Below are positions 26,366 to 35,565 of a stretch of 64,000 nt of DNA, piece by piece (within the stretch, counting starts at the first letter, position 1; every line of letters begins with the position of its first letter). The notes under the pieces were generated by a model. That model worked only from the letters and a program-made list of their open reading frames with translations, did no database searches and was not told the origin of the DNA. The stretch comes from Streptomyces olivaceoviridis (GTDB taxonomy: Bacteria > Actinomycetota > Actinomycetes > Streptomycetales > Streptomycetaceae), in contig NZ_BMUI01000027.1 of the NCBI RefSeq assembly GCF_014650115.1, positions 1 through 64,000 of the forward strand, given 5' to 3'. Both the position numbers and the translations under genes were made by a program.

Positions 26366-27061
26366 TCAGCCGCTCACCGTGAGGTTGGAGGAGCCGCTGC
26401 TCTGGTAGCCCTCGGTGGCGAGGATCATGTAGTAGCTGAAGCTGCCCAGTTGCATGCCGTAGCGGGCCCAGGCGTCGAAGTGGTTGCCGGTGGTGATGGT
26501 GCCGCCGGTCCTCTTGGACTGCCGGACGCTCCAGTACTGGTTGAAGGTCCTGGTGCCTTCCACGGAGGGGGCGTTGTACCGCGTCGTCTGGTAGACGTCG
26601 TACGTGCCGCCGTCGCTGGTGACCGTGCCCTTGTACGTTCCGGTGGGCCGGTAGTTGCCCCAGTTGTCGACGATGTAGTACTCGACGAGCGGGTTCGAGG
26701 TCCATCCGTACAGCGCCAGGTAGCCGTTGCCGGACGGGTAGAAGCTGCCCGAGTACTGCACGTTCCTGCGTCCGCCGTTGCTCCAGCCCTTGCCGGCGAC
26801 GAAGTTGCCGCAGTTCGTCCACGAGGTGCTGTAGTTGCCGCCGGAGTTCAGGGTCATCGAGACCGAACCGCCGCCGTCGGTCCAGAAGGAGTAGTAGAAC
26901 CCGTTGTTGGTGCCGGTCTGGTTGGTGGTGATGACCGTGGCGGCCTGAGCGGTGTCGGGCAGCAGCAGCCCGGACGCGGTCGTGGCCAGCGCGACCGCGC
27001 CGGCACGGTTGATGAAGCCCCTGCGGCTCATCGGGCGGGTGAGGGCGTGCTCCATGTCCAT
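26366..27061 (-). CDS. xlnC: GH11 endo-1,4-beta-xylanase, Tat-exported
   Basis: A 231-aa precursor. The signal carries the twin-arginine motif SRRGFIN at residues 12-18 and a cleavage site near TAQA-A, giving about 191 residues, one GH11 catalytic domain with no binding module. The two catalytic glutamates are E127 in PLVEYYIVDNWG and E217 in ATEGYQ. This matches XlnC of S. lividans, which uses the Tat route. AGGAGG precedes the ATG at 27061. It begins the operon with the CE4 esterase. Confidence 0.94.
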   Translation of the reverse strand: MDMEHALTRPMSRRGFINRAGAVALATTASGLLLPDTAQAATVITTNQTGTNNGFYYSFWTDGGGSVSMTLNSGGNYSTSWTNCGNFVAGKGWSNGGRRNVQYSGSFYPSGNGYLALYGWTSNPLVEYYIVDNWGNYRPTGTYKGTVTSDGGTYDVYQTTRYNAPSVEGTRTFNQYWSVRQSKRTGGTITTGNHFDAWARYGMQLGSFSYYMILATEGYQSSGSSNLTVSG

Positions 27062-27150
27062 GGTGCCTCCTGGATGAGGTGGATTGTCATGTTCGCGCCA
27101 TACGCCGTGGCCGGGCCGTCCCTATGGGAGGGAGGGCTCGATTGCTGGAG

Positions 27151-27211
27151 AGTATGGGGCGGGTTCGAAAGGGCGGTCAATGCGTCTGTTTCCGAAACTT
27201 CATCGAAACTT
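27151..27211 (-). promoter_or_regulatory. GH11 xylanase promoter with CGAAAC half-sites
   Basis: Minus strand: TTGACC (27180-27175), 18 bp, CATACT (27156-27151). The spacer holds CCTTTCGAACC. Just upstream lie two copies of CGAAACTT (27193-27200 and 27204-27211, as read on the plus strand), 11 bp apart. These resemble the element found at the GH10 and bxlE promoters. Confidence 0.6.
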
Positions 27212-27290
27212 GACGGGGAACTTCGGCGTGTAGAGCCGCAAGTTTCGAAGCCGCTCGAAGGAGTGGCTGAAATGACTGTCGACACGATGG

Positions 27291-27353
27291 TTGACGCGGA
27301 ATTGGCGCCTGTTTAGCGTGACGCAACGCTCGTCAGGTAATGCGAAACTTTCG
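27291..27353 (+). promoter_or_regulatory. GH10 xylanase promoter and CGAAAcTTTCG operator
   Basis: TTGACG (27291-27296), 17 bp, TAGCGT (27314-27319). The perfect dyad CGAAA-C-TTTCG (27343-27353) begins about 17 nt after the predicted transcription start, where a bound LacI protein would block elongation. An extra half-site AAGTTTCG lies at 27240-27247. Confidence 0.7.
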
Positions 27354-27371
27354 ATACTCACAGGAGTGCCC

Positions 27372-28457
27372 GTGAACCTGCCCCGCTCCCTCGCGGCCGT
27401 CGCCTCGGCCTGCTGCCTGACCCTGCTTCCCCTCGTCGCCGCGAGCCCCGCGAGCGCCTCCGGCGGCACCGCCGTACCGGACCGTCCGCTGCGGCAGCTC
27501 GCCGCCGACGACCACCTGCGGGTCGGCACCGCCGTCGACATGTCCGCGCTCGCCGACGACGCCGCCTACCGCCGGCTCGCGGGCTCCGAGTTCTCCACCG
27601 TCACCCCGGAGAACGTGATGAAGTGGGAGGCGATCGAGCCCCGCCAGGGGGAGTACGACTACGCGCCCGCCGACCGCCTGGTCGACTTCGCGCGCAAGCA
27701 CGGCCAGAAGGTGCGCGGCCATGTCCTGGTCTGGCACAACCAGTTGCCGTCCTGGCTCACCTCCGGTGACTTCAGCGCCGACCAGCTGCGCGAGATCCTG
27801 CACCGTCACATCACCGACACGGTCCGGCACTTCAAGGGCCGGGTCTGGCAATGGGACGTGGTGAACGAGGCGTTCAACGAGGACGGCACCCTGCGCGACA
27901 GCATCTGGCTGCGCGAGCTCGGTCCCGGCTACATCGCCGACGCCTTCCGCTGGGCCCACGAGGCCGACCCGCACGCCCTGCTGTTCTACAACGACTACAA
28001 CACCGAGTGGACGGGCCCGAAGAGCGACGCCGTCTACGATCTGGTCGGCCGCCTGCGCGCGGAGGGCGTTCCCGTCGACGGGGTCGGCTTCCAGGGACAC
28101 CTCGGCATCCAGTACGGCCTGCCCACCGGCATGGCGGCCAACTTCGCCCGCTTCGACAAGCTCGGACTGGCCACCGCCGTCACGGAGGCGGACGTGCGCA
28201 TGCCACTGCCGGCCGACGCGGACAAGCTCGCCACGCAGGCCGAGGGCTACCGACTCCTGCTCGACGCCTGCCTGCGCACCCGCCACTGCATCTCGTTCAC
28301 CGTCTGGGGCTTCACCGACACGTACTCCTGGGTCCCCGGCACGTTCCCCGGCGAGGGCGCCGCGAACCTGTACGACGAGGGCTACCGCCCGAAGCCGGCG
28401 TACCGCGCGCTCCAGTCCGAACTGGCGGGCCGGGCGCGGGCCGGGGGTGCCGAGTAG
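27372..28457 (+). CDS. GH10 endo-1,4-beta-xylanase, secreted
   Basis: A 361-aa precursor with a Sec signal peptide (about residues 1-32, ending ASPASAS). The single GH10 barrel has acid/base E166 in WDVVNEAFNEDG and nucleophile E272 in VTEADVRM; HVLVWHNQLPSWL and FTVWGFTDTYSW are also typical. No carbohydrate-binding module follows, unlike many Streptomyces GH10 enzymes. The start is GTG with CAGGAG 5 nt upstream; the in-frame ATG upstream overlaps the operator. It is divergent from the GH11/CE4 operon. Confidence 0.94.
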   Translation: MNLPRSLAAVASACCLTLLPLVAASPASASGGTAVPDRPLRQLAADDHLRVGTAVDMSALADDAAYRRLAGSEFSTVTPENVMKWEAIEPRQGEYDYAPADRLVDFARKHGQKVRGHVLVWHNQLPSWLTSGDFSADQLREILHRHITDTVRHFKGRVWQWDVVNEAFNEDGTLRDSIWLRELGPGYIADAFRWAHEADPHALLFYNDYNTEWTGPKSDAVYDLVGRLRAEGVPVDGVGFQGHLGIQYGLPTGMAANFARFDKLGLATAVTEADVRMPLPADADKLATQAEGYRLLLDACLRTRHCISFTVWGFTDTYSWVPGTFPGEGAANLYDEGYRPKPAYRALQSELAGRARAGGAE

Positions 28458-28470
28458 CACGTGCGTCGGT

Positions 28471-28516
28471 GCCGTACGGTCCGGCCGGCCCCTGGTGGCC
28501 GGCCGGACCGTACGGC
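28471..28516 (+). terminator. Terminator after GH10 xylanase
   Basis: GCCGTACGGTCCGGCCGGCC (28471-28490) and 28497-28516 are perfect reverse complements: 20-bp stem with a 6-nt loop, starting 13 bp after the stop codon. Confidence 0.85.
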
Positions 28517-28886
28517 TGTGGCCCGATACGGCGGACGACGTGCTCCCGCGCACGTCCGCGGCGTGCCGGGCCGTCCGGGCGCCGGTGGGGGCATGCCGCG
28601 CACGCGTGGGTGAACGACACGAGCGGCCGTCCATCGGTTCCGGCCCGCGGGCGACCTCCGCCTGCCCCGGCGGACGAGGGCGCCACCACCTCCTCGATGG
28701 CCGCCGGTGGCAGGCCGCCGGCCGGTTCGGCTGCGGCGGTGTCCAACACGGTGAGCCGGCAGGTCTGTTCCGCTGGGGCGGTGCTTACTGCGGCGGGCCG
28801 CGTCGTCCGCTTCCGCCGTGCCGATGCCCGCCTCTTGAGGTGTGCCGTCGGTGGAACCAGCGGCCCCGTCACCTCCCCGTGCCCCC
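28517..28886. other. 370-bp stretch with no recognisable gene
   Basis: Between the GH10 terminator and the end of the LacI gene I see no frame with convincing codon bias or a family match. Open frames exist on both strands but are arginine-, alanine- and proline-rich. It may be decayed sequence. Confidence 0.4.
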
Positions 28887-29909
28887 TCAGCGCCCCGTGG
28901 GCGGTGCCGTGCTCTGGCGTACCACCAAGTGGGTGGCCAGTTCGATGCGCAGGGCCGCCTTCTTGGTGTCCTTCGGCCGCAGCAGCATCCGGGCCGCCTC
29001 CTCGGCCATGCGCTGGAGGGGCTGTTGCACGGTGGTCAGCGGGGGGCTCGACCAGCGGGCCGGCGGTACGTCGTCGTAGCCGACCACCGACAGGTCCCCG
29101 GGGACGCTCAGACCGAGGACCCGGGCCGCCTCCAGGACGCCCAGCGCCTGGAGGTCGCTCCCGGCGAAGATCGCCGTGGGGCGGTCGGGCCGCCGCAGCA
29201 GGTCCATGGCGTGTTCGAAGCCGCCCTGGACGTGGAAGTCGCCGAACCGTACCAGCCCGGGGTCCGGTTCATGACCGGCCATCGCCATCGCGGAGCGGTA
29301 TCCGTCCAGCCGGGCCAGTGAGCACATCAGGTCCTCGGGGCCGGTGATGATGGCGACGCGTTCGTGCCCCTGGTCGGTGAGATGGCGGGTGGCGGCCACT
29401 CCGCCGGCCCAGTTGGCCGAACCGACGGACGGGACGTCGGGGTCGGGATCGCCCGCCGGGTCCACGATGACGAACGGAATGGCCCGGGACCGCAGTTGCC
29501 GCTTCACGTCCTCCGGCACGGTGGAGAAGACCAGCAGCACCCCGAGGGGCCGACGCCGCAGTACGCCCCCGATCCACTCGGGCCCGGGAGCCTGCCGGGT
29601 GCCGCTCTCGGTGAGCGCGACGGTCGCGTCGTTCTGCTTGGCGACGTTCTCCACCCCGCGGATGAGCTCCATCGCCCAGACGCTCTCCAGCTCGTGGAAG
29701 ACGATCTCGATCAGCGGGGCCTGCGGCTGTCCCGGGGTGCGCCGGCGGTAGCCGTGGGCCTCCAGCAGCCGTTCGACCTTGGCGCGGGTCGCGGGGGACA
29801 CATCCGAACGACCGTTGAGGACCTTCGAAACTGTCGGCAGCGAGACGCCGGCCTCCCGTGCCACGGCTGCCAAGGTGACTCTGTGACCGACCTGGGCTTC
29901 TTCGCGCAT
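28887..29909 (-). CDS. bxlR: LacI-family repressor (BxlR-like, xylan utilisation)
   Basis: A 340-aa LacI protein. Helix-turn-helix: TLAAVAREAGVSLPTVSKVL with the hinge ARMLL-like segment later absent; effector domain from about residue 65, with GVLLVFSTV, VGSANWAGGVAATRHL and IFAGSDLQALGVLEAAR. It is divergent from the bxlE-type operon and flanked by xylanase genes, as is BxlR in other Streptomyces. The dyad CGAAAcTTTCG near its neighbours is its likely site, and xylobiose or xylose a likely inducer. TATGCT (29921-29916) ends 6 nt before the ATG, so it appears leaderless. Confidence 0.85.
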   Translation of the reverse strand: MREEAQVGHRVTLAAVAREAGVSLPTVSKVLNGRSDVSPATRAKVERLLEAHGYRRRTPGQPQAPLIEIVFHELESVWAMELIRGVENVAKQNDATVALTESGTRQAPGPEWIGGVLRRRPLGVLLVFSTVPEDVKRQLRSRAIPFVIVDPAGDPDPDVPSVGSANWAGGVAATRHLTDQGHERVAIITGPEDLMCSLARLDGYRSAMAMAGHEPDPGLVRFGDFHVQGGFEHAMDLLRRPDRPTAIFAGSDLQALGVLEAARVLGLSVPGDLSVVGYDDVPPARWSSPPLTTVQQPLQRMAEEAARMLLRPKDTKKAALRIELATHLVVRQSTAPPTGR

Positions 29910-29966
29910 GGCCGCAGCATAGGCCACTCCGCCGGATAACGGTTTGGCCGCGTAGGTGCACGACCG

Positions 29967-30035
29967 TTGACCATTTCTTCCCTCCGCTCCTACTGTCCAG
30001 CGCATGACTTTCGGGTCCAGAGCCGAAACTTTCGG
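29967..30035 (+). promoter_or_regulatory. bxlE promoter and operator
   Basis: TTGACC (29967-29972), 18 bp, TACTGT (29991-29996), then CCGAAAcTTTCGG (30023-30035) about 20 nt after the predicted start. The 11-bp core is identical to the GH10 operator and holds a similar position. Confidence 0.75.
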
Positions 30036-30048
30036 AAGGCGGATGATC

Positions 30049-31347
30049 ATGCGTACACGGATGCCCCGGGTGCTCGCCTGCGGTGCGACGCTCGCGCTCG
30101 CGGCGAGCCTCGCCGCTTGCGGGAACGGCAGCGGCGGGGGTTCCTCGAACGACGGCAAGATCCATGTGCTGGTGTACGGGGACGCCAGCAACAAGGTTGA
30201 GAAGCAGATCGTTGATACCTTCAACAAGACGTCGAAGGTCAAGGCCGTCCTCGACACCATCCCCGGCGCCGACTACCAGCAGAAGTTGCAGACGATCATC
30301 AACACGCCGCAGGCGCCGGACATCTTCTTCAACTGGGGCGGCGGCAGCATCCAGCCGTTCGTCAAGGCCGGCTTGCTGATGCCGCTGGACGACTTCGTCA
30401 AGAAGGACCCGAACCTCGACGACAAGTTCCTGCCGAGCGTCTACAACAGCGCGGTCGTCGACGGAAAGCCGTACGGCATCCCCATGCGCGGCACGCAGCC
30501 GGTGCTGCTGTTCAGCAACAAGAACGTGCTCGGCAAGGCGGGTGTGCAGCAGCCCCAGACCTGGGACCAGCTGCTCGACGCCGTCAAGAAGCTCAAGTCC
30601 TCGGGCGTCACCCCCATCGCCCTCGGCGGCGGCGACCAGTGGCCGACGCTGATGTGGTTCGAGTACGTCTACGACCGTGTGGCCGGCCCGGAGCTGTTCC
30701 AGAAGGCCCTGAGCGGCGACAAGGACGCCTGGGCGAGCGCGGACAGCAAGAAGGCGCTCGGCATGCTCAAGGAACTGGTCGACACCGGCGCCTTCGGCAA
30801 GAACTACGACTCGGTGAAGTACACCAACGGCGCCTCGCCCGCGCTGGTGGCCCAGGGCAAGGCCGGCTTCGAGCTGATGGGGTCCTGGTACTACGCGCAG
30901 CAGCAGCAGGACGCGAAGGACTTCGCCGCCAAGGGGCTCGGCTACAGCACGTTCCCGACGATCTCCGGCGGCAAGGGTGACCCGACCGACGTCGTCGGCA
31001 ACACCAACAACTTCTACTCGGTGCTGAAGAAGACCAAGCACCCCGAGGCGGTCGCCGACTTCCTGAAGCTGATGTACTCCGACGAGTTCGTCAAGGCCCA
31101 GATGGCCATCGGCAACCTGCCCACCACCACCAACACCCAGAAGTTCCTGGACACCTCGGCCAGCCCCGACTACTCCCGCTTCCAGTACGACCTCGTCGCC
31201 AAGGCCAAGTCCTTCCAGCTCTCCTGGGACCAGGCCTTCCCGCCGTCGGCCATGACGCCGATCCACCAGGCCGTCCAGCAGTTCTTCAACGGACAGCTCG
31301 ACGCGGACGGCTTCATCAAGGCCATGCAGGCCCTCCCGACCGAATGA
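30049..31347 (+). CDS. bxlE: ABC importer lipoprotein, xylo-oligosaccharide binding
   Basis: A 432-aa extracellular solute-binding lipoprotein (SBP_bac_1, CUT1 class). Signal with lipobox LAAC (Cys near residue 24). Body includes IPGADYQQKLQTIINTPQAP, IFFNWGGGSIQPFVKAGLL and the C-terminal hinge PPSAMTPIHQAVQQFFNG. It delivers oligosaccharides to the two permeases that follow. I chose the ATG at 30049, 9 nt after GGAAGG, over the in-frame ATG at 30043. First gene of a four-gene operon. Confidence 0.9.
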   Translation: MRTRMPRVLACGATLALAASLAACGNGSGGGSSNDGKIHVLVYGDASNKVEKQIVDTFNKTSKVKAVLDTIPGADYQQKLQTIINTPQAPDIFFNWGGGSIQPFVKAGLLMPLDDFVKKDPNLDDKFLPSVYNSAVVDGKPYGIPMRGTQPVLLFSNKNVLGKAGVQQPQTWDQLLDAVKKLKSSGVTPIALGGGDQWPTLMWFEYVYDRVAGPELFQKALSGDKDAWASADSKKALGMLKELVDTGAFGKNYDSVKYTNGASPALVAQGKAGFELMGSWYYAQQQQDAKDFAAKGLGYSTFPTISGGKGDPTDVVGNTNNFYSVLKKTKHPEAVADFLKLMYSDEFVKAQMAIGNLPTTTNTQKFLDTSASPDYSRFQYDLVAKAKSFQLSWDQAFPPSAMTPIHQAVQQFFNGQLDADGFIKAMQALPTE

Positions 31348-31354
31348 ATCGCTC

Positions 31355-32311
31355 ATGACCACACAGCTCACGAGCGCTCCGCCCTCCGCCGTGCCTGCCA
31401 AGAAGGCCCGGCGGCGGCCGGAGGACTCCTACACCGCACGCGGTACGCGCCCCGGCTTCGGCTGGGCGCTGCCCGCCACCCTGTTCTTCGCCCTCTTCGC
31501 CCTCGTACCGCTGATCATGGTGGCGGTGCTGTCCTTCATGAGCTGGAACGGCCTGGGGTCACCGCAGTTCGTCGGGACGGACAACTGGGAGCGCATCCTC
31601 GACGACCCCGTCATGATCAAGAGCATCTGGCTCACTCTGCTGCTCACCGCCCTGGGCGTGGCCATCCAGACCCCGCTGAGCATCGTGCTGGGCGTCTGGG
31701 CCGCCGGACACCAGCGCAACCGCGCCGTCCTCTCGGCGATCTACTTCATCCCGCTGCTGCTGTCCTCCACCGCGGTGTCGGTGCTCTGGCGGGCGCTGCT
31801 CGACCCCAACTTCGGCATCCCCGCGCGCATGACCTGGCTGTTCGGGGACGGCAACCTGTTCGGTGAGCAGGCCTCGGCCATCGGGGTGCTGGCCTTCGTC
31901 AGCACCTGGCAGTTCACGCCGTTCCACACGCTGATCTACCAGGGCGCCGCCCGGGCGATCCCGCCGGTGCTGTACCAGGCGGCGGAGATCGACGGCGCGG
32001 GACGCTACCGCCAGTTCTTCCACATCACCCTGCCGCAGCTGCGCAACTCGATCGTCACCTCGATGATCCTGATGATCGTCGGCGGGCTCACCACGTTCGA
32101 GACCGTGCTCATCCTGACCCAGGGCGGACCGGGCACCGACACCACGATCAGCGCCTACTACATGTACCAGAAGGCCTTCAAGGGCTTCGACTTCGGCGCC
32201 GGCTCGGCCATCGCCCTGTGCCTGGTCGTCGCCGCCACGGTGGTCTCGCTGATCGTCGTCCGCGTCTCCGGCTACGACAAGATGCGCAGTGACATGGAGG
32301 GGGTGTCATGA
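31355..32311 (+). CDS. bxlF: ABC sugar permease (CUT1), MalF type
   Basis: A 318-aa membrane protein with six predicted helices after a cytosolic N-terminus of about 35 residues. The EAA loop that contacts the ATPase reads AAEIDGAGRYRQFFHITLP (about residues 208-226). TQGGPGTDTTI and the final helix are also typical. It begins 7 bp after the binding-protein gene and overlaps the next permease by 4 nt. No ATPase gene is in the operon; such systems use the shared MsiK ATPase. Confidence 0.92.
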   Translation: MTTQLTSAPPSAVPAKKARRRPEDSYTARGTRPGFGWALPATLFFALFALVPLIMVAVLSFMSWNGLGSPQFVGTDNWERILDDPVMIKSIWLTLLLTALGVAIQTPLSIVLGVWAAGHQRNRAVLSAIYFIPLLLSSTAVSVLWRALLDPNFGIPARMTWLFGDGNLFGEQASAIGVLAFVSTWQFTPFHTLIYQGAARAIPPVLYQAAEIDGAGRYRQFFHITLPQLRNSIVTSMILMIVGGLTTFETVLILTQGGPGTDTTISAYYMYQKAFKGFDFGAGSAIALCLVVAATVVSLIVVRVSGYDKMRSDMEGVS

Positions 32312-33126
32312 GGCGCCGCCCCAACTACCTGGCCGGAACGGGCTCGATCGTCTGGCTCGTCCTGGTGGGTCTGCCGCTGTACGTGATGCTCGCGGCGACC
32401 CTGCGCACCCGGCAGGACTACGCGAAGAAGGGCCCGCTGTCCTTCCCCGGCGACTTCACCCTCGACAACTACACCGGGGCGTTCGACTCGGGCTTCGGGC
32501 AGTACTTCCTCAACACCATCATCGTCACCGTCTGCGTCGTCGGCGTGGTGCTGCTGCTCGTACCGCCCCTGGCCTACGCGATCGTACGCAGCCGCAGCCG
32601 GGTCACCTCGCAGATCTTCCGGCTGTTCCTGCTGGGCCTCGCCATCCCCGCCCAGGCCGTCATCGTGCCGATGTTCTACCTGATCAGCGAGGCGGGCCTG
32701 TACGACAACCTCCTCGGGGTCATCCTGCCCACGGCCGCGTTCTGCCTGCCGATGTCCGCGCTGATCCTCAGCGGCTCCATGCGCGACATCTCACCGGAGC
32801 TGTTCGAGGCCATGACGGTGGACGGAGCGACCCCGCGGCGGATGTTCTTCCAGCTCGTCGTGCCGCTCTCGCGCGGCGGCCTGTCCACGATCGTGGTGTT
32901 CTCCGCGCTCCAGGCCTGGAACGGCTTCCTGTTCCCGCTCGTCCTGACCCAGTCCGACTCGACCAAGGTCATCACCCTGGGTCTGTACAACTTCCAGACG
33001 GAACACGGGATCGACATCCCCGGCCTGCTGGGAGCCGTGACGCTGTCCATGGTGCCCGTCCTGCTCGTCTACCTGTTCGCCCGCCGCGCCCTCGTCCAGG
33101 GCCTGATGGGCATGGGAGGAAAGTGA
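32308..33126 (+). CDS. bxlG: ABC sugar permease (CUT1), MalG type
   Basis: A 272-aa membrane protein with six helices. The EAA loop reads LFEAMTVDGATPRRMFFQLV. Its ATG overlaps the stop of the first permease (ATGA), and its stop overlaps the GTG start of the glycosidase gene (GTGA). All three genes are therefore translationally coupled. It forms the channel with the preceding permease. Confidence 0.92.
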   Translation: MRRRPNYLAGTGSIVWLVLVGLPLYVMLAATLRTRQDYAKKGPLSFPGDFTLDNYTGAFDSGFGQYFLNTIIVTVCVVGVVLLLVPPLAYAIVRSRSRVTSQIFRLFLLGLAIPAQAVIVPMFYLISEAGLYDNLLGVILPTAAFCLPMSALILSGSMRDISPELFEAMTVDGATPRRMFFQLVVPLSRGGLSTIVVFSALQAWNGFLFPLVLTQSDSTKVITLGLYNFQTEHGIDIPGLLGAVTLSMVPVLLVYLFARRALVQGLMGMGGK

Positions 33127-35507
33127 CCACCAACGTGGCCGTAGAGACCACCCCCGAGATCCCCCTCTGGAACGACCCGACCCAGGACATCGGCACCCGC
33201 GTGTCCGCGCTGATCGACGCGATGACCGTCGAGGAGAAGATCGCCCAGCTGTACGGCGTGTGGGTCGGCGCGTCCGACGAGGGCGGCGAAGTCGCCCCGC
33301 ACCAGCACGACATGGAGGAGGCCGTCGACCTCGACGCGCTCCTGCCGGCCGGGCTCGGCCAGCTGACCCGCCCCTTCGGCACGGCGCCCGTCGACCCCGC
33401 GCTCGGCGCGCTCTCCCTGCTGCGTACCCAGACCCGGATCGCCGCCGCGAACCGCTTCGGCATCCCCGCCCTGGCCCACGAGGAGTGCCTGGCCGGGTTC
33501 GCCACCTGGGGCGCCACCGCCTACCCCGTCCCGCTGTCCTGGGGCGCCACCTTCGACCCCGCCCTCATCCGCCGGATGGCCGCCGCCATCGGCCGCGACA
33601 TGCGGTCCGTCGGCGTCCACCAGGGCCTCGCGCCCGTCCTGGACGTGGTGCGGGACGCCCGCTGGGGCCGTGTCGAGGAGACCATCGGAGAGGACCCCTA
33701 CCTCGTCGGCAGCATCGGCACCGCCTACGTCCAGGGCCTCCAGTCCGCCGGTGTCGTCGCCACCCTGAAGCACTTCGTCGGCTACTCCGCCTCCCGCGCC
33801 GGGCGCAACCTCGCGCCCGTCGGCATGGGCCCGCGCGAGCGGGCGGACGTCCTGCTGCCCCCCTTCGAGATGGCGGTGCGCGAGGGCGCGGCCGACTCCG
33901 TCATGCACGCCTACACCGACACCGACGGCATGCCCTCGGCGGCCGACGAGGACCTGCTCACCGGGCTGCTCCGGGACACCTGGGGCTTCGAGGGCACGGT
34001 CGTCGCCGACTACTTCGGCATCGCCTTCCTCCGCATCCTGCACGGCGTCGCCGGCGACTGGGCGGACGCGGCGGGCACGGCCCTGCGCGCGGGCGTCGAC
34101 GTGGAACTGCCCACCGTCAAGACGTTCGGCGCGCCCCTCGCCGAAGCCGTCGCCGACGGCCGGGTACCGGAGGCGCTGATCGACCGCGCGCTGCGCCGGG
34201 TGCTCCTCCAGAAGGCCCGGCTCGGCCTGCTCGACGCCGACTGGAACCCGGTTCCGGCCGCCCTCGGCGGAGCGGACCTGGACGACCCCGACGCCCTGCG
34301 CGGCACCGTCGACCTGGACTCCGCCGAGAACCGGGAACTGGCCCGCACGGTCGCCGAGGAAGCGGTCGTCCTGCTGCGCAACGACGGCACCCTGCCCCTC
34401 GGCCGGCCGCGCCGCATCGCCCTGATCGGCCCCAACACGACCGAGCCCACGGCCGTACTGGGCTGCTACTCCTTCCCCCAGCACGTCGGCGTGCACCACC
34501 CCGAGACGCCGCCCGGCATCGACCTGCCGACCCTGGAGGACGCCCTGCGGCGCGAGTTCCCCGACGCGGAGTTCACCGTCGTACGCGGCACCGGCGTGGA
34601 CGACGGTGACATCCTCGGCATCGCCGAGGCCGTCGACACCGCGCGCCGGGCCGACGTCGTCGTCGCGGCGCTCGGCGACCGCGCGGGGCTCTTCGGCCGG
34701 GGCACCAGCGGCGAGGGCTGCGACGCCGAGTCCCTGGCCCTGCCCGGCGCCCAGCAGCGCCTGCTCGACGCGCTGCTCGACACCGGCACACCCGTGGTGA
34801 CGGTCCTGCTGGCCGGCCGGCCCTACGCCCTCGGCCGCGCCGTGGACGAGGCAGCCGCCATCGTGCAGTCCTTCTTCCCCGGGGTGGAGGGCACCACGGC
34901 CATCGCCGGCGTGCTCAGCGGCCGGACCAACCCCTCCGGACGGCTGCCCGTCAGTGTGCCGCGCGGTACCGGCGGCCAGCCCGCCGGCTACCTCGGCGCC
35001 CGGCTCGCCCAGGCCAGCGACGTGTCCAACATCGACCCCACGGCGGCCTTCGCGTTCGGACACGGCCTGTCGTACACGTCCTTCGAGTGGGGCGGGCTGA
35101 CCGTCGACCGGCCGGAGGCGGACACGAGCGGCGCGTTCTCCCTCGCCCTGACCGTGCGCAACACGGGGGAGCGGGAGGGCACCGAAGTCGTCCAGCTCTA
35201 CCTGCACGACCCGGTCGCCTCCGTCGTCCAGCCGGTGCAGCGCCTCGTCGGCTACGCGCGGGTACCGCTCGCCCCGGGCGAGGCCCGCCGGCTGCGCGTC
35301 ACCGTGCCGGCCGACCTGGCCTCCTTCACCGGCCGCGACGGGCGCCGGGTGGTCGAACCGGGCGAACTGGAGCTGCGGCTGGCGGCGTCCAGCAGCGACG
35401 CCCGGCTGACGGCGACGGTCACCCTGACCGGCCCCGCACGCCAGGTGGACCACACCCGCCGGTTCCACGCGCGCTTCGAGCAGGAGCCCGCGCACCCCGC
35501 CGTGTGA
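33123..35507 (+). CDS. bxlA: GH3 glycosidase (intracellular beta-xylosidase type)
   Basis: A 794-aa GH3 enzyme: N-terminal barrel (about 1-330), with nucleophile Asp296 in TVVADYFGIAF and GLAPVLDVVRDARWGRVEET substrate-site segment, a GH3 C-terminal sandwich (about 360-600) and a fibronectin III-like C-terminal domain (about 665-740). No signal peptide, so it acts on imported oligosaccharides. GTG start with GGGAGGAAA upstream. Context (LacI, xylanases) argues for beta-xylosidase over beta-glucosidase activity. Confidence 0.9.
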   Translation: MTTNVAVETTPEIPLWNDPTQDIGTRVSALIDAMTVEEKIAQLYGVWVGASDEGGEVAPHQHDMEEAVDLDALLPAGLGQLTRPFGTAPVDPALGALSLLRTQTRIAAANRFGIPALAHEECLAGFATWGATAYPVPLSWGATFDPALIRRMAAAIGRDMRSVGVHQGLAPVLDVVRDARWGRVEETIGEDPYLVGSIGTAYVQGLQSAGVVATLKHFVGYSASRAGRNLAPVGMGPRERADVLLPPFEMAVREGAADSVMHAYTDTDGMPSAADEDLLTGLLRDTWGFEGTVVADYFGIAFLRILHGVAGDWADAAGTALRAGVDVELPTVKTFGAPLAEAVADGRVPEALIDRALRRVLLQKARLGLLDADWNPVPAALGGADLDDPDALRGTVDLDSAENRELARTVAEEAVVLLRNDGTLPLGRPRRIALIGPNTTEPTAVLGCYSFPQHVGVHHPETPPGIDLPTLEDALRREFPDAEFTVVRGTGVDDGDILGIAEAVDTARRADVVVAALGDRAGLFGRGTSGEGCDAESLALPGAQQRLLDALLDTGTPVVTVLLAGRPYALGRAVDEAAAIVQSFFPGVEGTTAIAGVLSGRTNPSGRLPVSVPRGTGGQPAGYLGARLAQASDVSNIDPTAAFAFGHGLSYTSFEWGGLTVDRPEADTSGAFSLALTVRNTGEREGTEVVQLYLHDPVASVVQPVQRLVGYARVPLAPGEARRLRVTVPADLASFTGRDGRRVVEPGELELRLAASSSDARLTATVTLTGPARQVDHTRRFHARFEQEPAHPAV

Positions 35508-35513
35508 CCCACC

Positions 35514-35565
35514 ACCGCGCCGTGGCCCGCTCCCCGGACGTCCGGGGCACGGGCCACGGCGCGGT
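35514..35565. terminator. Bidirectional terminator between GH3 and GH5 genes
   Basis: ACCGCGCCGTGGCCCG (35514-35529) pairs with 35550-35565; the loop itself holds CCCCGGAC/GTCCGGGG. A 16-bp outer stem with an inner 8-bp stem; it abuts the GH5 stop codon. Confidence 0.85.

Noticed and set aside
28517..28886. Minus-strand ORF of about 186 codons near 28312-28872
   Set aside because: It runs antisense through the end of the GH10 gene and its terminator, and its composition matches shadow frames.
29269..31401. About 700-codon open frame on the minus strand across bxlE
   Set aside because: It is antisense to the binding-protein gene, has dipeptide bias typical of shadow frames and no domain.
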